From the NCBI GenBank assembly GCA_016212845.1, contig JACRDR010000026.1:1-9823 (forward strand): DNA of 9,823 bases, written 5' to 3'. The first letter of the stretch is position 1. Each line of letters starts with the position of its first letter. The notes under the pieces are model-generated. The model was given only the letters and a program-made list of their open reading frames with translations. It searched no databases and was not told the DNA's origin. Positions 1 through 7,336 of the stretch are shown here, in pieces. A program made the position numbers and the translations under genes. This DNA comes from Elusimicrobiota bacterium (GTDB lineage: Bacteria; Elusimicrobiota; Elusimicrobia; UBA1565; JACRDR01).

Positions 1-1956
1 CGCCGAGACGGGGAGCTTTCCCTTCAAGCGCCCGGACACCGCGACGGTGTCCTCGAGACGGGCGGAAGGCTCTCCCAGCTTCGCTCTCTTGCCCGCGAAC
101 GCCGCGAGCGATTCGGCCTTCACGCGCGCCGACTGCAGCGTCAGCTTTCGGAGCCGGAGCAGGCGCACGTCGGCGAGACCGTCGGGCCCCTTCAGCGGCA
201 CGAGATCGACGCCCTCGAGCCGCGCCTTCACGTTCTCGATCTCGAGGCCGCGGACGACGAGCAGCGCCGCCGAAAGCTCGGCGAAGTCGTAGACGCCCGC
301 GGCGGGGTCCCACTTGCCGAACTTCAAGGCGAGCTCTTTCGCCGTAAACTGCGGCGTTTCCAGCGAGGCGATCTTCAGGGCGGGCTGCTTCCAAGGCGGA
401 GAGGCCCGACGCTTGCGGCGATACAGCGTCGCCTCCGTGCCGTCGGCGAGGCCGAAGCGCCGCTCCGCCGCGTACCCGTCGAGGAACCACGAGCCGTCGC
501 GCAGCATGTACTCGCGGACCTCGGGCAATTGATTGACGACGGAAGCCGGACCGAGCCGTCCGCCCTTGACGATCACGAACTCGGCGAGCTCGCAGTAGCG
601 GCTGTTGATGCCGCGGATCGCGATGTCGAGCGTCCCGATGCGCTTACGCTCCCAGTTGAAGGACGCGCCGTTGAAGCGCTCGTCGTTGGCGAGCACAGCC
701 ATGTTGGAAAAGGGCAGCTCCCGGTCGCGCAGCTCGTCGGCGGCTCTGAGGATCTCTCCCAGCTTCCAGTCCTGCTTCTTCGGAGGATCCTGCGTGAAAA
801 ACAGCAGGCCGGGCCCGAAAGAGAACGCCTCCACCTTCGCCAAGGTGAAGTTCGCCGCGCTCGCGAGCATCCAAAGGCAAAGCGCGACCGACGATTTCGG
901 AAAGACGCCGGGCACAAAAAGCGCCAGCGGCGCGATCGCGGGATAGAGGAAGCGCATCTGGCGATTGGGTACGATCGTCCAGAAGACGAACGCCGCCGCG
1001 AACCAGCCGACGACGAGCCAGTTGTCCTCGCGCGCGCGCTTGAGGCGCGGCACGACCGCCGAGACCAGCGCAAGCGCCCAGAACGGCGTGTCGAGCCCCC
1101 CGAGGAGGATCCGCAGGTACGAGAAGATCGCCCAGCCGTGCCAGACCGGCACCGCCTGGTCGGCGGTCGCGTCGACGAGCCGGGGCAGGAGGACCGGCGC
1201 CTGAGCGGCGTACCACGGAACGCACAGCGCGACGGCGACGCCGAGCGCCGAAAGCGCGCGCCAGCGCGTAAGCTGATTGCCCGTCGCCCTCAGGAGAAGG
1301 AGCCCGAGAGGAAGGAAGTACGTCCAGGCGCTCCACTTCGTCAGGAGGGCGCCGCCGACCGCGAGGCCCGCCAGGAGCGAGCCTTTCCAGCGGAGGAATC
1401 CGGCCGACCACGCGACCGCGAGATAAGCCGACGCGACCCAGGCGGCCAGCGCCAGGTCCGAAAGATGATTGCGGACGAGCCACTGCGTCTGCGGCGCGCA
1501 CGAAAGGAGGACGCACGCGGCGAGCGCCTCGAACGGCCCGGCGTAGAGCCAGCCGAGCGCGAACACGACCAGGATCAAGAACGACAACCAGCCGAAATTC
1601 GCCCAGAGCGTCGCCATCGCCGCGTCGGGACGGCCCAGCCACGGCAGCAGGGTCAGCTCGTAGGCGGGCGGAAACGGCGGCATGCCGGGCTTCGGCCCCA
1701 GCCGGAGCACGCCTCCCCAGTCGCCCTTGGAGATCGAGACGGCATAGTCGTGGGCGATCTCCAGGTGGATCGCCTGGTCCCAGCTCGGCGGCCGGTCCTC
1801 GCCGCCGATCCAGACGCCGAGGATCCAGCCTTGGAAGGCCAAGAGCCCGAACAGCCCCAAGACGGCGACGACCGCCGGCCACCGCTTCGGACGCGGGCCC
1901 ACCTCCTCGAACTCGGGCAGGTGCTCCAAGGGGTTCCCGCGGCTTCCGGCCGGCAT
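1..1956 (-). CDS. GT39/ArnT-type membrane glycosyltransferase with C-terminal lipid-binding-like domain, partial
   Basis: One uninterrupted minus-strand frame of 652 codons runs from ATG at 1956 to the left window edge, so the C-terminus is missing. An in-frame TAG lies three codons upstream of the ATG, which fixes the start. After a short cytoplasmic tail, a membrane helix (about residues 27-50) leads into an external loop with SWDQAIHLEIA (D60). This matches the acidic first loop that in GT39/PMT/ArnT enzymes binds metal and lipid-linked sugar donor. Further hydrophobic segments follow at about 121-138, 143-155, 166-185, 193-223, 234-252, 290-303, 312-329 and 336-368. LLTKWSAW (204-211) and NRQMRFLYPAIAPLALF (331-347) are typical of the family. 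Residues 390-515 are a soluble external part. Residues 530-652 look like DUF2993/LmeA: short beta-like repeats such as VKARLEGVDLVPL. The family transfers sugars from polyprenyl-phosphate carriers to lipid, glycan or protein. The acceptor here is unknown. The gene is divergent from gmd, 37 bp away. Confidence 0.85.
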   Translation of the reverse strand, partial: MPAGSRGNPLEHLPEFEEVGPRPKRWPAVVAVLGLFGLLAFQGWILGVWIGGEDRPPSWDQAIHLEIAHDYAVSISKGDWGGVLRLGPKPGMPPFPPAYELTLLPWLGRPDAAMATLWANFGWLSFLILVVFALGWLYAGPFEALAACVLLSCAPQTQWLVRNHLSDLALAAWVASAYLAVAWSAGFLRWKGSLLAGLAVGGALLTKWSAWTYFLPLGLLLLRATGNQLTRWRALSALGVAVALCVPWYAAQAPVLLPRLVDATADQAVPVWHGWAIFSYLRILLGGLDTPFWALALVSAVVPRLKRAREDNWLVVGWFAAAFVFWTIVPNRQMRFLYPAIAPLALFVPGVFPKSSVALCLWMLASAANFTLAKVEAFSFGPGLLFFTQDPPKKQDWKLGEILRAADELRDRELPFSNMAVLANDERFNGASFNWERKRIGTLDIAIRGINSRYCELAEFVIVKGGRLGPASVVNQLPEVREYMLRDGSWFLDGYAAERRFGLADGTEATLYRRKRRASPPWKQPALKIASLETPQFTAKELALKFGKWDPAAGVYDFAELSAALLVVRGLEIENVKARLEGVDLVPLKGPDGLADVRLLRLRKLTLQSARVKAESLAAFAGKRAKLGEPSARLEDTVAVSGRLKGKLPVSA

Positions 1957-1962
1957 CGCACC

Positions 1963-1992
1963 ATCCTACTTTTTGCTAGTATGCACAAGCAA
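1963..1992 (-). promoter_or_regulatory. Candidate promoter of the GT39 gene (leaderless type)
   Basis: On the minus strand TTGCTT (1992-1987), an 18-bp spacer and TAGGAT (1968-1963) are followed by 6 nt and the ATG at 1956. The -10 matches TATAAT at four of six positions. The start point would fall on or next to the start codon. Only 37 bp separate this start from the divergent gmd start, so the promoter must lie about here. Visual match only. Confidence 0.4.
1974..1982 (+). promoter_or_regulatory. Candidate extended -10 of the gmd operon
   Basis: TGC-TAGTAT forms an extended -10 (TGn plus hexamer) ending 11 nt before the gmd ATG at 1994. A transcript would start near 1989 and have about a 5-nt leader. 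No Shine-Dalgarno sequence is visible before the ATG. The -35 position (about 1954-1959) shows no match and would overlap the start of the divergent gene. Confidence 0.4.
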
Positions 1993-1993
1993 A

Positions 1994-2965
1994 ATGCGAA
2001 AGGCGGTCATCACCGGAATCACCGGGCAGGACGGCTCGTACCTGGCCGAGCTTTTGCTCGAAAAGGGGTATAAGGTCTACGGCGTCGCGCGCCGGACCAG
2101 CCACGACGCCTTCGAGCGGATCCGGCATCTCCTGGGCAAAATCGAGATGACGCAGGCCGATCTTCTCGACCAGGGCTCGATCGACGACCTGATCCGGACC
2201 GCCAAGCCCGACGAGGTCTACAACCTCGCCGCCCAGTCCTTCGTGGCGGCTTCCTGGGGACAGCCGATTCTGACCGGCGAAGTCACCGCCCTTGGCACCA
2301 CCCGCGTGCTCGAGGCGATCCGCCGCCACAAGCCCGACACCAAGTTCTACCAGGCGTCCTCGTCGGAAATGTTCGGCTCGGCGCCCGCGCCGCAGAGCGA
2401 GACGACCCCCTTCCATCCCCGCAGCCCGTACGCGGTGGCCAAGGTTTACGCGCACTACATCACGATCAACTATCGCGAATCATACGACCTCTTCGCGGTC
2501 AGCGGCATCCTCTTCAACCACGAGTCGCCCCGCCGCGGCCTCGAGTACGTCACCCGCAAGGTCACCAACGCGGTCGCCCGCATCAAGCACGGACACCAGC
2601 CGCGGCTCGACTTGGGCGACCTGCACGCCAAGCGCGACTGGGGCTTTGCCGGAGACTACGTCGACGCGATGTGGCGGATGCTCCAGCAGTCCAAGCCCGA
2701 CAATTTCGTCATCTCCACCGGCGAGACCTACACGGTCCGCAAGTGGGTCCAGGCCGCATTCGCGGCCGCGGACCTCGATTGGAAGAAGTACGTGCGGCAG
2801 GACCCGAAGCTCATCCGTCCCGCCGACGTACCGGTGCTGCTCGGCGACTGCGCGCGCGCGAAGAAGGCGCTCAAGTGGACGCCGAAGGTCTCCTTCCAGG
2901 GACTCGTGGACATGATGGTGCGCGCCGACCTCGAGCGCGCGGCGAAGGAGAAAGCGGGCCGGTGA
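1994..2965 (+). CDS. gmd: GDP-mannose 4,6-dehydratase
   Basis: This 323-aa extended short-chain dehydrogenase/reductase converts GDP-D-mannose to GDP-4-keto-6-deoxy-D-mannose with bound NADP(H), in the cytoplasm. It is the branch point to fucose, D-rhamnose, perosamine and colitose. The nucleotide-binding TGITGQDGSYL is at residues 7-17. The catalytic set is S123-x-E125 in ASSSEMFG and Y146-x3-K150 in SPYAVAK. Gmd-typical blocks are NHESPRRG (175-182), RKVTNAVARIKHG (188-200) and GDLHAKRDWGFAGDYVDAMW (208-227). Length is normal for bacterial Gmd. The frame also opens at 1973 (seven more residues), but the conserved N-terminus begins at the ATG at 1994, so I chose that. It is the first gene of the four-gene sugar-nucleotide operon and overlaps the next gene by 4 nt (GTGA). 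No GDP-fucose synthase or D-rhamnose reductase gene follows it in the window. The likely next step is the ColD-like enzyme at 7954-9150. Confidence 0.95.
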   Translation: MRKAVITGITGQDGSYLAELLLEKGYKVYGVARRTSHDAFERIRHLLGKIEMTQADLLDQGSIDDLIRTAKPDEVYNLAAQSFVAASWGQPILTGEVTALGTTRVLEAIRRHKPDTKFYQASSSEMFGSAPAPQSETTPFHPRSPYAVAKVYAHYITINYRESYDLFAVSGILFNHESPRRGLEYVTRKVTNAVARIKHGHQPRLDLGDLHAKRDWGFAGDYVDAMWRMLQQSKPDNFVISTGETYTVRKWVQAAFAAADLDWKKYVRQDPKLIRPADVPVLLGDCARAKKALKWTPKVSFQGLVDMMVRADLERAAKEKAGR

Positions 2966-4023
2966 GAGCCCTCCTCCTCATCGGCGGCCAAGGCACGCGC
3001 CTGCGCCCCTTCACGCTCGAGACGCCGAAGCCGCTCCTCCCCGTCCTCAACCGCCCGTTCCTCGAGTACCAGCTCGAGATCCTCCGCCGCCACGGCGTGA
3101 TGGACGTCACGCTCTGCACTTCGTACCGCTCTGACGCCTTCAAAAAGGCGATCGGCGAGCGCCGCAAGGACGGCATGCGGGTTCGCTTCGTCCACGAGAC
3201 GACGCCGCTCGGCACCGGCGGCGCGGTGAAAAACGCGGAAGGCCACCTCGCCGGCACGACGCTCGTCCTCAACGGCGACATCCTGAACACGCTCGACATC
3301 GGCGCGTTCGTGAAGACGCACAAGAAGGCCCGCGCGGACGCCACCATCGCGCTGACCCGCGTGAAGGACCCGACGCTCTACGGCCTCGTCGAGACCAACG
3401 ACGACGGCTCGGTGAAGCGCTTCCTCGAGAAGCCCTCCTGGGACGAGATCACCTGCAACACGGTCAACGCGGGCGGCTACCTCTTCGAGCCGAGCGTCGT
3501 CGATCTGATCCCCCCCGGCGTGCCGTATTCGCTCGAACGCGGGCTCTTCCCCACCCTTCTGCAGAAGGGCCTCCGTCTCTTCGGTTTCGTGACGCCCGGC
3601 TACTGGGTGGACATCGGCACCGTGGAGAAGTACCTACAGGTCCATCTCGACATCCTGGGCGGCCGCGCGCCGTTTAAACCCGCGGGCATGAAGAAGAAGG
3701 GCTCGCTCTGGCTCGGCAAGAACGCCTCCGTCGGCCGCGACGTGCATCACGAGGGCCCCGGCACCGTCGTTTTGGGCTCCGGCTCGACCCTCGGCGCGTT
3801 CGCGCGCCTCGGCGGCTCCGTCTCGGTCGGCGAGGACTGCACGATCGGCCAGGGCGCGCTGCTCGAGGACTGCGTGGTCCTCGACGGCACGAAGATCGGC
3901 GAGGGCGCGCAGCTCAAGCACTGCATCGTCGGCCATCGCTGCCGCCTCGGCCCCCACACGACGCTCGGGCCCGGACGCGCGCTCGGCGACGACTCGGTTT
4001 TGGCGGGATTCAGTCAGCTTTAG
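2962..4023 (+). CDS. Sugar-phosphate nucleotidyltransferase with beta-helix tail (GMPP-like)
   Basis: The 353-aa protein has an NTP_transferase fold at about 1-235 and left-handed beta-helix hexapeptide repeats at about 245-350 (for example SVSVGEDCTIGQGALLEDCVV). This is the COG1208 architecture. Visible motifs are GGQGTRLRPFTLETPKP (8-24), the metal-binding NGD (104-106), FLEKP (154-158) and YWVDIGT (214-220). Its N-terminus is close to eukaryotic GMPPB-type mannose-1-phosphate guanylyltransferases, which make GDP-mannose from mannose-1-phosphate and GTP. Placement directly after gmd fits that role, but substrate specificity cannot be proved by motif. The GTG start at 2962 overlaps the gmd TGA by 4 nt, implying translational coupling. 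The frame is open much further upstream inside gmd, but the conserved start 'RALLLIGGQGTRLRP' marks the true N-terminus. It is paralogous to the fourth gene of the operon. Confidence 0.88.
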   Translation: MRALLLIGGQGTRLRPFTLETPKPLLPVLNRPFLEYQLEILRRHGVMDVTLCTSYRSDAFKKAIGERRKDGMRVRFVHETTPLGTGGAVKNAEGHLAGTTLVLNGDILNTLDIGAFVKTHKKARADATIALTRVKDPTLYGLVETNDDGSVKRFLEKPSWDEITCNTVNAGGYLFEPSVVDLIPPGVPYSLERGLFPTLLQKGLRLFGFVTPGYWVDIGTVEKYLQVHLDILGGRAPFKPAGMKKKGSLWLGKNASVGRDVHHEGPGTVVLGSGSTLGAFARLGGSVSVGEDCTIGQGALLEDCVVLDGTKIGEGAQLKHCIVGHRCRLGPHTTLGPGRALGDDSVLAGFSQL

Positions 4024-4028
4024 GGAGG
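4023..4028 (+). promoter_or_regulatory. Strong ribosome binding site of the mutase gene
   Basis: GGGAGG begins on the last base of the preceding stop codon and ends 5 nt before the GTG at 4034. It is one of the few clear Shine-Dalgarno sequences in the window, and it supports GTG 4034 as start. Confidence 0.7.
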
Positions 4029-4033
4029 AACCT

Positions 4034-5467
4034 GTGGCACGAGCGGCGAAGGCGGCGGCGGAAGAAGCGAAAGTACCCGACATCAAGTTCGGGACCGACG
4101 GGTGGCGCGGCGTCATGGCGCGCGACTTCACCTTCGACAACGTGCGCCGCGTGGCGCAAGCGATCTCCGAGTACCTCAAGGCCCTTCCGCCCAAGCAGCG
4201 CGGCAACGGCGGCGTCATCGTGGGCTACGACCAGCGCTTCATGTCCGACGCCTTTGCTCACGAGGTCGCCCGCATCCTCCAGGGCAACGATCTCAAGCCC
4301 GTCCTCTTCGCCGAGCCGCTCCCCACCCCCGCGGTGAGCTTCCTGACCGCGAAGGAGAAAGCGCACGGCGTGATGGTCACCGCCTCCCACAACCCGCCGT
4401 CCTACAACGGCGTGAAGATCAAGCTCGAGGGCCGCGCGGCGCCCGAGACGGTCACCAAGGCCGTCGAGACCTTCATCGACAAGGTGAACCCGGTCCGCAA
4501 CGGCGAGGTCGTCCGGAAGTCCTACCGGAAGGCGTATCTCGACTACATCAAGACGCGGATCAACACCAAGGCCATCGCCGCCAAGCTGAAGAAGCCCGTC
4601 GTCGTCGACTATCTCTACGGCTGCGGCGTCGGACTGATCGAGGAGCTCGTGCCCTCGAAGAAGCTCCTCACGATCCACAACCGGCGCGACCCCCTGTTCG
4701 GAGGCCTCAACCCCGAGCCGATCGACAAGAACCTCAAGGAGCTTTCCGCGCGCGTGGTCGCCGAGAAGGCGATGATCGGCGTGGCGCTCGACGGCGACGC
4801 CGACCGCGTCGGCATCGTCGACGAAAAAGGCCGCTACCTCAATCCCTGCCAGGTGTTCCCGATCCTGCTCGAATACCTCATCACCCAGCGGGGCATCAAA
4901 GGGAAGATCGTCCAGTCCGTGTCGATGGGCTATCTCTCCGGCCGCATCGCGAAGGCGCACGGCCTCGAGTTCGAAGAACTCCCGGTCGGCTTCAAGCACG
5001 TCGGCGAGCAGATCGCCCTCGGTAAGGCCGCCCTCGGCGGCGAGGAGTCGGGCGGCTACGCGTGGAAGGGAGGCGGCCCGGAGCGCGACGGCGTCCTGAC
5101 CGGCCTGCTCTTCCTCGAGATGTGCACGAAGCTCAACAAGACGCCCGGCCAGCTGTGGGAGGAGATCGAGAAGAAGTACGGCAAGTCCGCCTTCACCCGC
5201 GTCGACTTCCACATCCATAAGCCGATCGCCGACAAGGCCCTCTTCACGCAGCGGCTCATCAAGCGCCTGCCGAAGAAGATCCTCGGCTCCCCGATCCAGA
5301 AGCTGCTCGACTTCGACGGCCTGAAAATCATCCTCGAGGGCGACCACTGGCTGCTCATGCGCCCGTCGGGCACCGAGCCGCTCATGCGCACCTACGCCGA
5401 GAGCGACTCCCCGAAGCGCACGCAAGAGCTCCTCGCCCTGGCCCAAAAATGGGTGCACGGACACTGA
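4034..5467 (+). CDS. manB: Phosphomannomutase/phosphoglucomutase
   Basis: This 477-aa alpha-D-phosphohexomutase interconverts hexose-6-phosphate and hexose-1-phosphate in the cytoplasm. Here it probably turns mannose-6-phosphate into mannose-1-phosphate for the flanking nucleotidyltransferases. All four active-site loops are visible. The phosphoserine loop TASHNP is at 116-121 (S118), the Mg-binding DGDADR at 253-258, the sugar-specificity loop GGEESG at 335-340 and the phosphate-binding RPSGTEP at 443-449. FGTDGWRG (19-26) is the usual N-terminal mark. Length is normal. The GTG start is backed by a good Shine-Dalgarno sequence 10 nt downstream of the previous gene. GEESG is compatible with phosphomannomutase or phosphoglucomutase activity, so the symbol rests on the gmd/GMPP context. 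The 3' end overlaps the next gene by 19 nt. Confidence 0.92.
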   Translation: MARAAKAAAEEAKVPDIKFGTDGWRGVMARDFTFDNVRRVAQAISEYLKALPPKQRGNGGVIVGYDQRFMSDAFAHEVARILQGNDLKPVLFAEPLPTPAVSFLTAKEKAHGVMVTASHNPPSYNGVKIKLEGRAAPETVTKAVETFIDKVNPVRNGEVVRKSYRKAYLDYIKTRINTKAIAAKLKKPVVVDYLYGCGVGLIEELVPSKKLLTIHNRRDPLFGGLNPEPIDKNLKELSARVVAEKAMIGVALDGDADRVGIVDEKGRYLNPCQVFPILLEYLITQRGIKGKIVQSVSMGYLSGRIAKAHGLEFEELPVGFKHVGEQIALGKAALGGEESGGYAWKGGGPERDGVLTGLLFLEMCTKLNKTPGQLWEEIEKKYGKSAFTRVDFHIHKPIADKALFTQRLIKRLPKKILGSPIQKLLDFDGLKIILEGDHWLLMRPSGTEPLMRTYAESDSPKRTQELLALAQKWVHGH

Positions 5468-6516
5468 AGCCCGTCCCACCCCTGAAGGCCATGATCCTCG
5501 CCGCCGGGGCGGGGACGCGGCTGCGTCCGCTCACCTACGAGCTGCCGAAGCCGATGGTGCCGATCGTAAATAGGCCCGTCGTGCACCACGTGCTCGACAA
5601 CCTCGTTCGCCACGACATCCACGAAGTCGTGATGAATCTTCACTCCAAGCCCGAACAGTTGATGGGCTACTGCGGAAACGGAGCCCAGTGGGCTCTCGAC
5701 ATCAAGTATTCGCTCGAGCCGAAGCTCATGGGCACCGCCGGGGCGATCAAGAAGGTCCAGTCCCATCTCGAGAAGGGCCCGTTCATCGTCATGTCGGGCG
5801 ACGGCTTGAGCGACGTCGACATCACCGCGCTCTACGAGTTCCACCGCCGGAAAAAGTCCATCGCGACGATGGTGGTCAAAGCCGTCGACTCGCGCTTCGA
5901 CTACGGCGTCACGCTGGCCAAGGAAGGCGGCCGCATTACCGGCTTCATGGAAAAGCCCTCCTGGGGCGACGTGTTCTCCAACAAGGTGAACACCGGCATC
6001 TATCTCTTCGAGCCCGAAGTCTTCAAATACATCCCCTCGGGCACGATCTACGACTTCGGCAAGGAGCTGTGGCCGAAGCTGCTCAAGATGAAGAAGCCGA
6101 TCTACGCGTGGGAGTGGAAGGGCTATTGGTGCGACGTCGGCAACCTGCCCGAGTACCGCCGCGCGCAAGTCGACAGCCTCGACGGCCACGTCGGCATCAA
6201 CATCCCCGGCAAGCAGGTGCGCAAGGGCGTTTGGATCGACGACGCGTGCAAGATCCACCCCGCCGCGGTGCTGCGACCGCCGTGCGTCATCGGCAAGGGC
6301 AGCCACATCGAAGCGGGCGCCGAGCTCGGCCCCTACACGGTCGTCGGGGAGCGTGCGCGAATCAGCCCGAAGGCCGTGCTGAAGAACTGCATCCTGTACA
6401 AGAACGTGTACGTCGCCCGCAACGTCCACCTCTCCAACTGCATCATCGGCGACGACGGCCACATCAACGAAGACATCACCGTCTACGAAGCCGCCGTCCT
6501 AAACATCCGTCAGTAG
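5449..6516 (+). CDS. Second sugar-phosphate nucleotidyltransferase with beta-helix tail
   Basis: The 355-aa COG1208 protein has an NTP_transferase domain (about 13-245) and hexapeptide repeats (about 255-350). Motifs are AAGAGTRLRPLTYELPKP (18-35), SGD (116-118), FMEKP (166-170) and YWCDVGN (226-232). It resembles the nucleotidyltransferase half of bacterial fused guanylyltransferase/phosphomannomutase proteins ('LPKPMVPIVNRP', 'GTAGAIKKV'). That fits its position straight after a mutase, with a 19-nt overlap (5449-5467). It could make GDP-mannose, or another activated hexose. The start is uncertain. ATG 5449 has only a weak upstream site, the conserved block 'LKAMILAAG' begins 11 codons later, and ATG 5491 would cut into it. 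The stop overlaps the stop of the convergent pilin gene by 7 nt. It is about the same length and build as the second gene of this operon but clearly diverged from it. Confidence 0.87.
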   Translation: MGARTLKPVPPLKAMILAAGAGTRLRPLTYELPKPMVPIVNRPVVHHVLDNLVRHDIHEVVMNLHSKPEQLMGYCGNGAQWALDIKYSLEPKLMGTAGAIKKVQSHLEKGPFIVMSGDGLSDVDITALYEFHRRKKSIATMVVKAVDSRFDYGVTLAKEGGRITGFMEKPSWGDVFSNKVNTGIYLFEPEVFKYIPSGTIYDFGKELWPKLLKMKKPIYAWEWKGYWCDVGNLPEYRRAQVDSLDGHVGINIPGKQVRKGVWIDDACKIHPAAVLRPPCVIGKGSHIEAGAELGPYTVVGERARISPKAVLKNCILYKNVYVARNVHLSNCIIGDDGHINEDITVYEAAVLNIRQ

Positions 6517-6938
6517 GCGTTCCAGGCTGTCCCCTTGCTGTCCGTGTGAGTGCAGTTCACCCAAACGGTGCCGAAGGTCGTTCCCCCGGTATCGTCGTAC
6601 ATCCAGCCCCCGGTGTCGTTCGCGACGCTCCCGTTGTGGATCACGGCGCTGGACTGATGGAACGGCGGCGGAGCGATCGCCGCGAGCGACGAGATCAGCT
6701 TCGGGTTCTGCGTCAACGACGCGAGCGCGCCGGGATACTGGCCTTCCATGTCCGCGTAGTAGATGCTGATGGCCGAGCGCAAGCTGCCGAGCTGGCCGAT
6801 CACGCCGCCCTCGTTCGCCTTCCGCAGAAGCGAGGCGTATTTCATCCCGGCGATCGCGGAGAGGATGCCGATGATCGCGACCACCGCCATCATCTCGAGA
6901 ATCGTATAGCCCCGCCGGTTCATGATTCGTTCTGACAT
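6510..6938 (-). CDS. Type IV pilin-like protein (prepilin)
   Basis: This is a 142-aa secreted or envelope filament subunit. The leader MSERIMNRRG is followed by YTILEMMAVVAIIGILSAI, so the prepilin peptidase cut would fall after G10. Mature position +1 is Tyr instead of the usual Phe/Met, and E is at +5 as required for filament assembly. The hydrophobic N-terminal helix continues into an amphipathic stretch (about 32-66), then a small globular part rich in G, T and S. There is a single Cys near the end (NCTHTDSKG), so no disulfide-bonded D-loop. Two ATGs fit. ATG 6938 is preferred because GGAGAGGG lies just upstream, while ATG 6923 would leave a 5-residue leader. The gene start overlaps the receiver gene's end by 19 nt, so the two are probably co-translated. 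It may be a minor pilin or pseudopilin. No assembly genes are in the window. Confidence 0.85.
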   Translation of the reverse strand: MSERIMNRRGYTILEMMAVVAIIGILSAIAGMKYASLLRKANEGGVIGQLGSLRSAISIYYADMEGQYPGALASLTQNPKLISSLAAIAPPPFHQSSAVIHNGSVANDTGGWMYDDTGGTTFGTVWVNCTHTDSKGTAWNAY

Positions 6939-7297
6939 AGCACCCTCTCCACGATGTCGAGCAACTGCGGGCCGCTCACCGGCTTCACGAGCGTGTGGTC
7001 CGCGCCCTCGGCCTTCGCGGTTTTCAGGTCGACCGCGTAGCTTTTTCCCGAGAGGGTAATAATGCGAACGTTCTTGAGGTTCTCGTCCGACCGGAGTTCC
7101 CGGCAAACCTGGAAGCCGTGCATCACCGGCATCGCGAGGTCGAGGAGGACGAGGTCGGGACGCTCCTTCCTGGCCACGTCCAACCCTTCCTGACCTTGAT
7201 ACGCCGCATACGTGGCGTAGCCCGCCTTCTTAAGAACGTCGACGACGAATTCGACGAGTTCCGCGTCGTCGTCGACGACCAGGATCTTCTTCGCCAC
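6920..7297 (-). CDS. Stand-alone CheY-like response regulator receiver
   Basis: The 125-aa single-domain receiver accepts phosphate from a histidine kinase. The acidic pocket is D9/D10 (VVDDD), the phosphoacceptor is D53 in LVLLDLAMPVMHG, the switch residue is T81 or S83 in IITLSG, and K105-P106 is in LVKPVS. There is no output domain. It would act by protein contact, as CheY or PilG/PilH-type regulators do in motility and twitching systems. Its overlap with the downstream pilin gene supports a pilus-related role, which is inference. The start is GTG at 7297, 39 bp after the preceding gene's stop. No Shine-Dalgarno sequence is seen at proper distance, and a promoter-like element ends 6 nt before the GTG. 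No partner kinase lies in the window. Confidence 0.9.
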   Translation of the reverse strand: MAKKILVVDDDAELVEFVVDVLKKAGYATYAAYQGQEGLDVARKERPDLVLLDLAMPVMHGFQVCRELRSDENLKNVRIITLSGKSYAVDLKTAKAEGADHTLVKPVSGPQLLDIVERVLCQNES

Positions 7298-7303
7298 GGA
7301 CTA

Positions 7304-7332
7304 AGCGTAACAGGCCTTTCCGGCGCTGACAA
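7304..7332 (-). promoter_or_regulatory. Candidate internal promoter of receiver-pilin pair
   Basis: On the minus strand TTGTCA (7332-7327, five of six matches to TTGACA), a 17-bp spacer and TACGCT (7309-7304, T, A and final T conserved) are followed by 6 nt and the GTG at 7297. This would give a leaderless mRNA for the receiver and pilin, separate from the upstream sugar genes. The -10 is weak. Visual match only. Confidence 0.4.
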
Positions 7333-7336
7333 TACG

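Noticed and set aside
644..1882. A 412-codon minus-strand open frame within the glycosyltransferase region
   Set aside because: It is Arg/Ala/Gly-rich without motifs. The other minus-strand frame, open through the left edge, gives the recognisable GT39 protein.
529..2073. A 514-codon plus-strand open frame opposite the glycosyltransferase gene
   Set aside because: It is low-complexity (R, E, P, Q-rich) with no motif, lies antisense to a frame with clear membrane helices, and overlaps the start of gmd. It is a shadow produced by high GC.
4010..5479. A 489-codon minus-strand open frame opposite the mutase
   Set aside because: It has repetitive acidic and hydrophobic composition and no family motif. 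The plus strand has all four mutase active-site loops.
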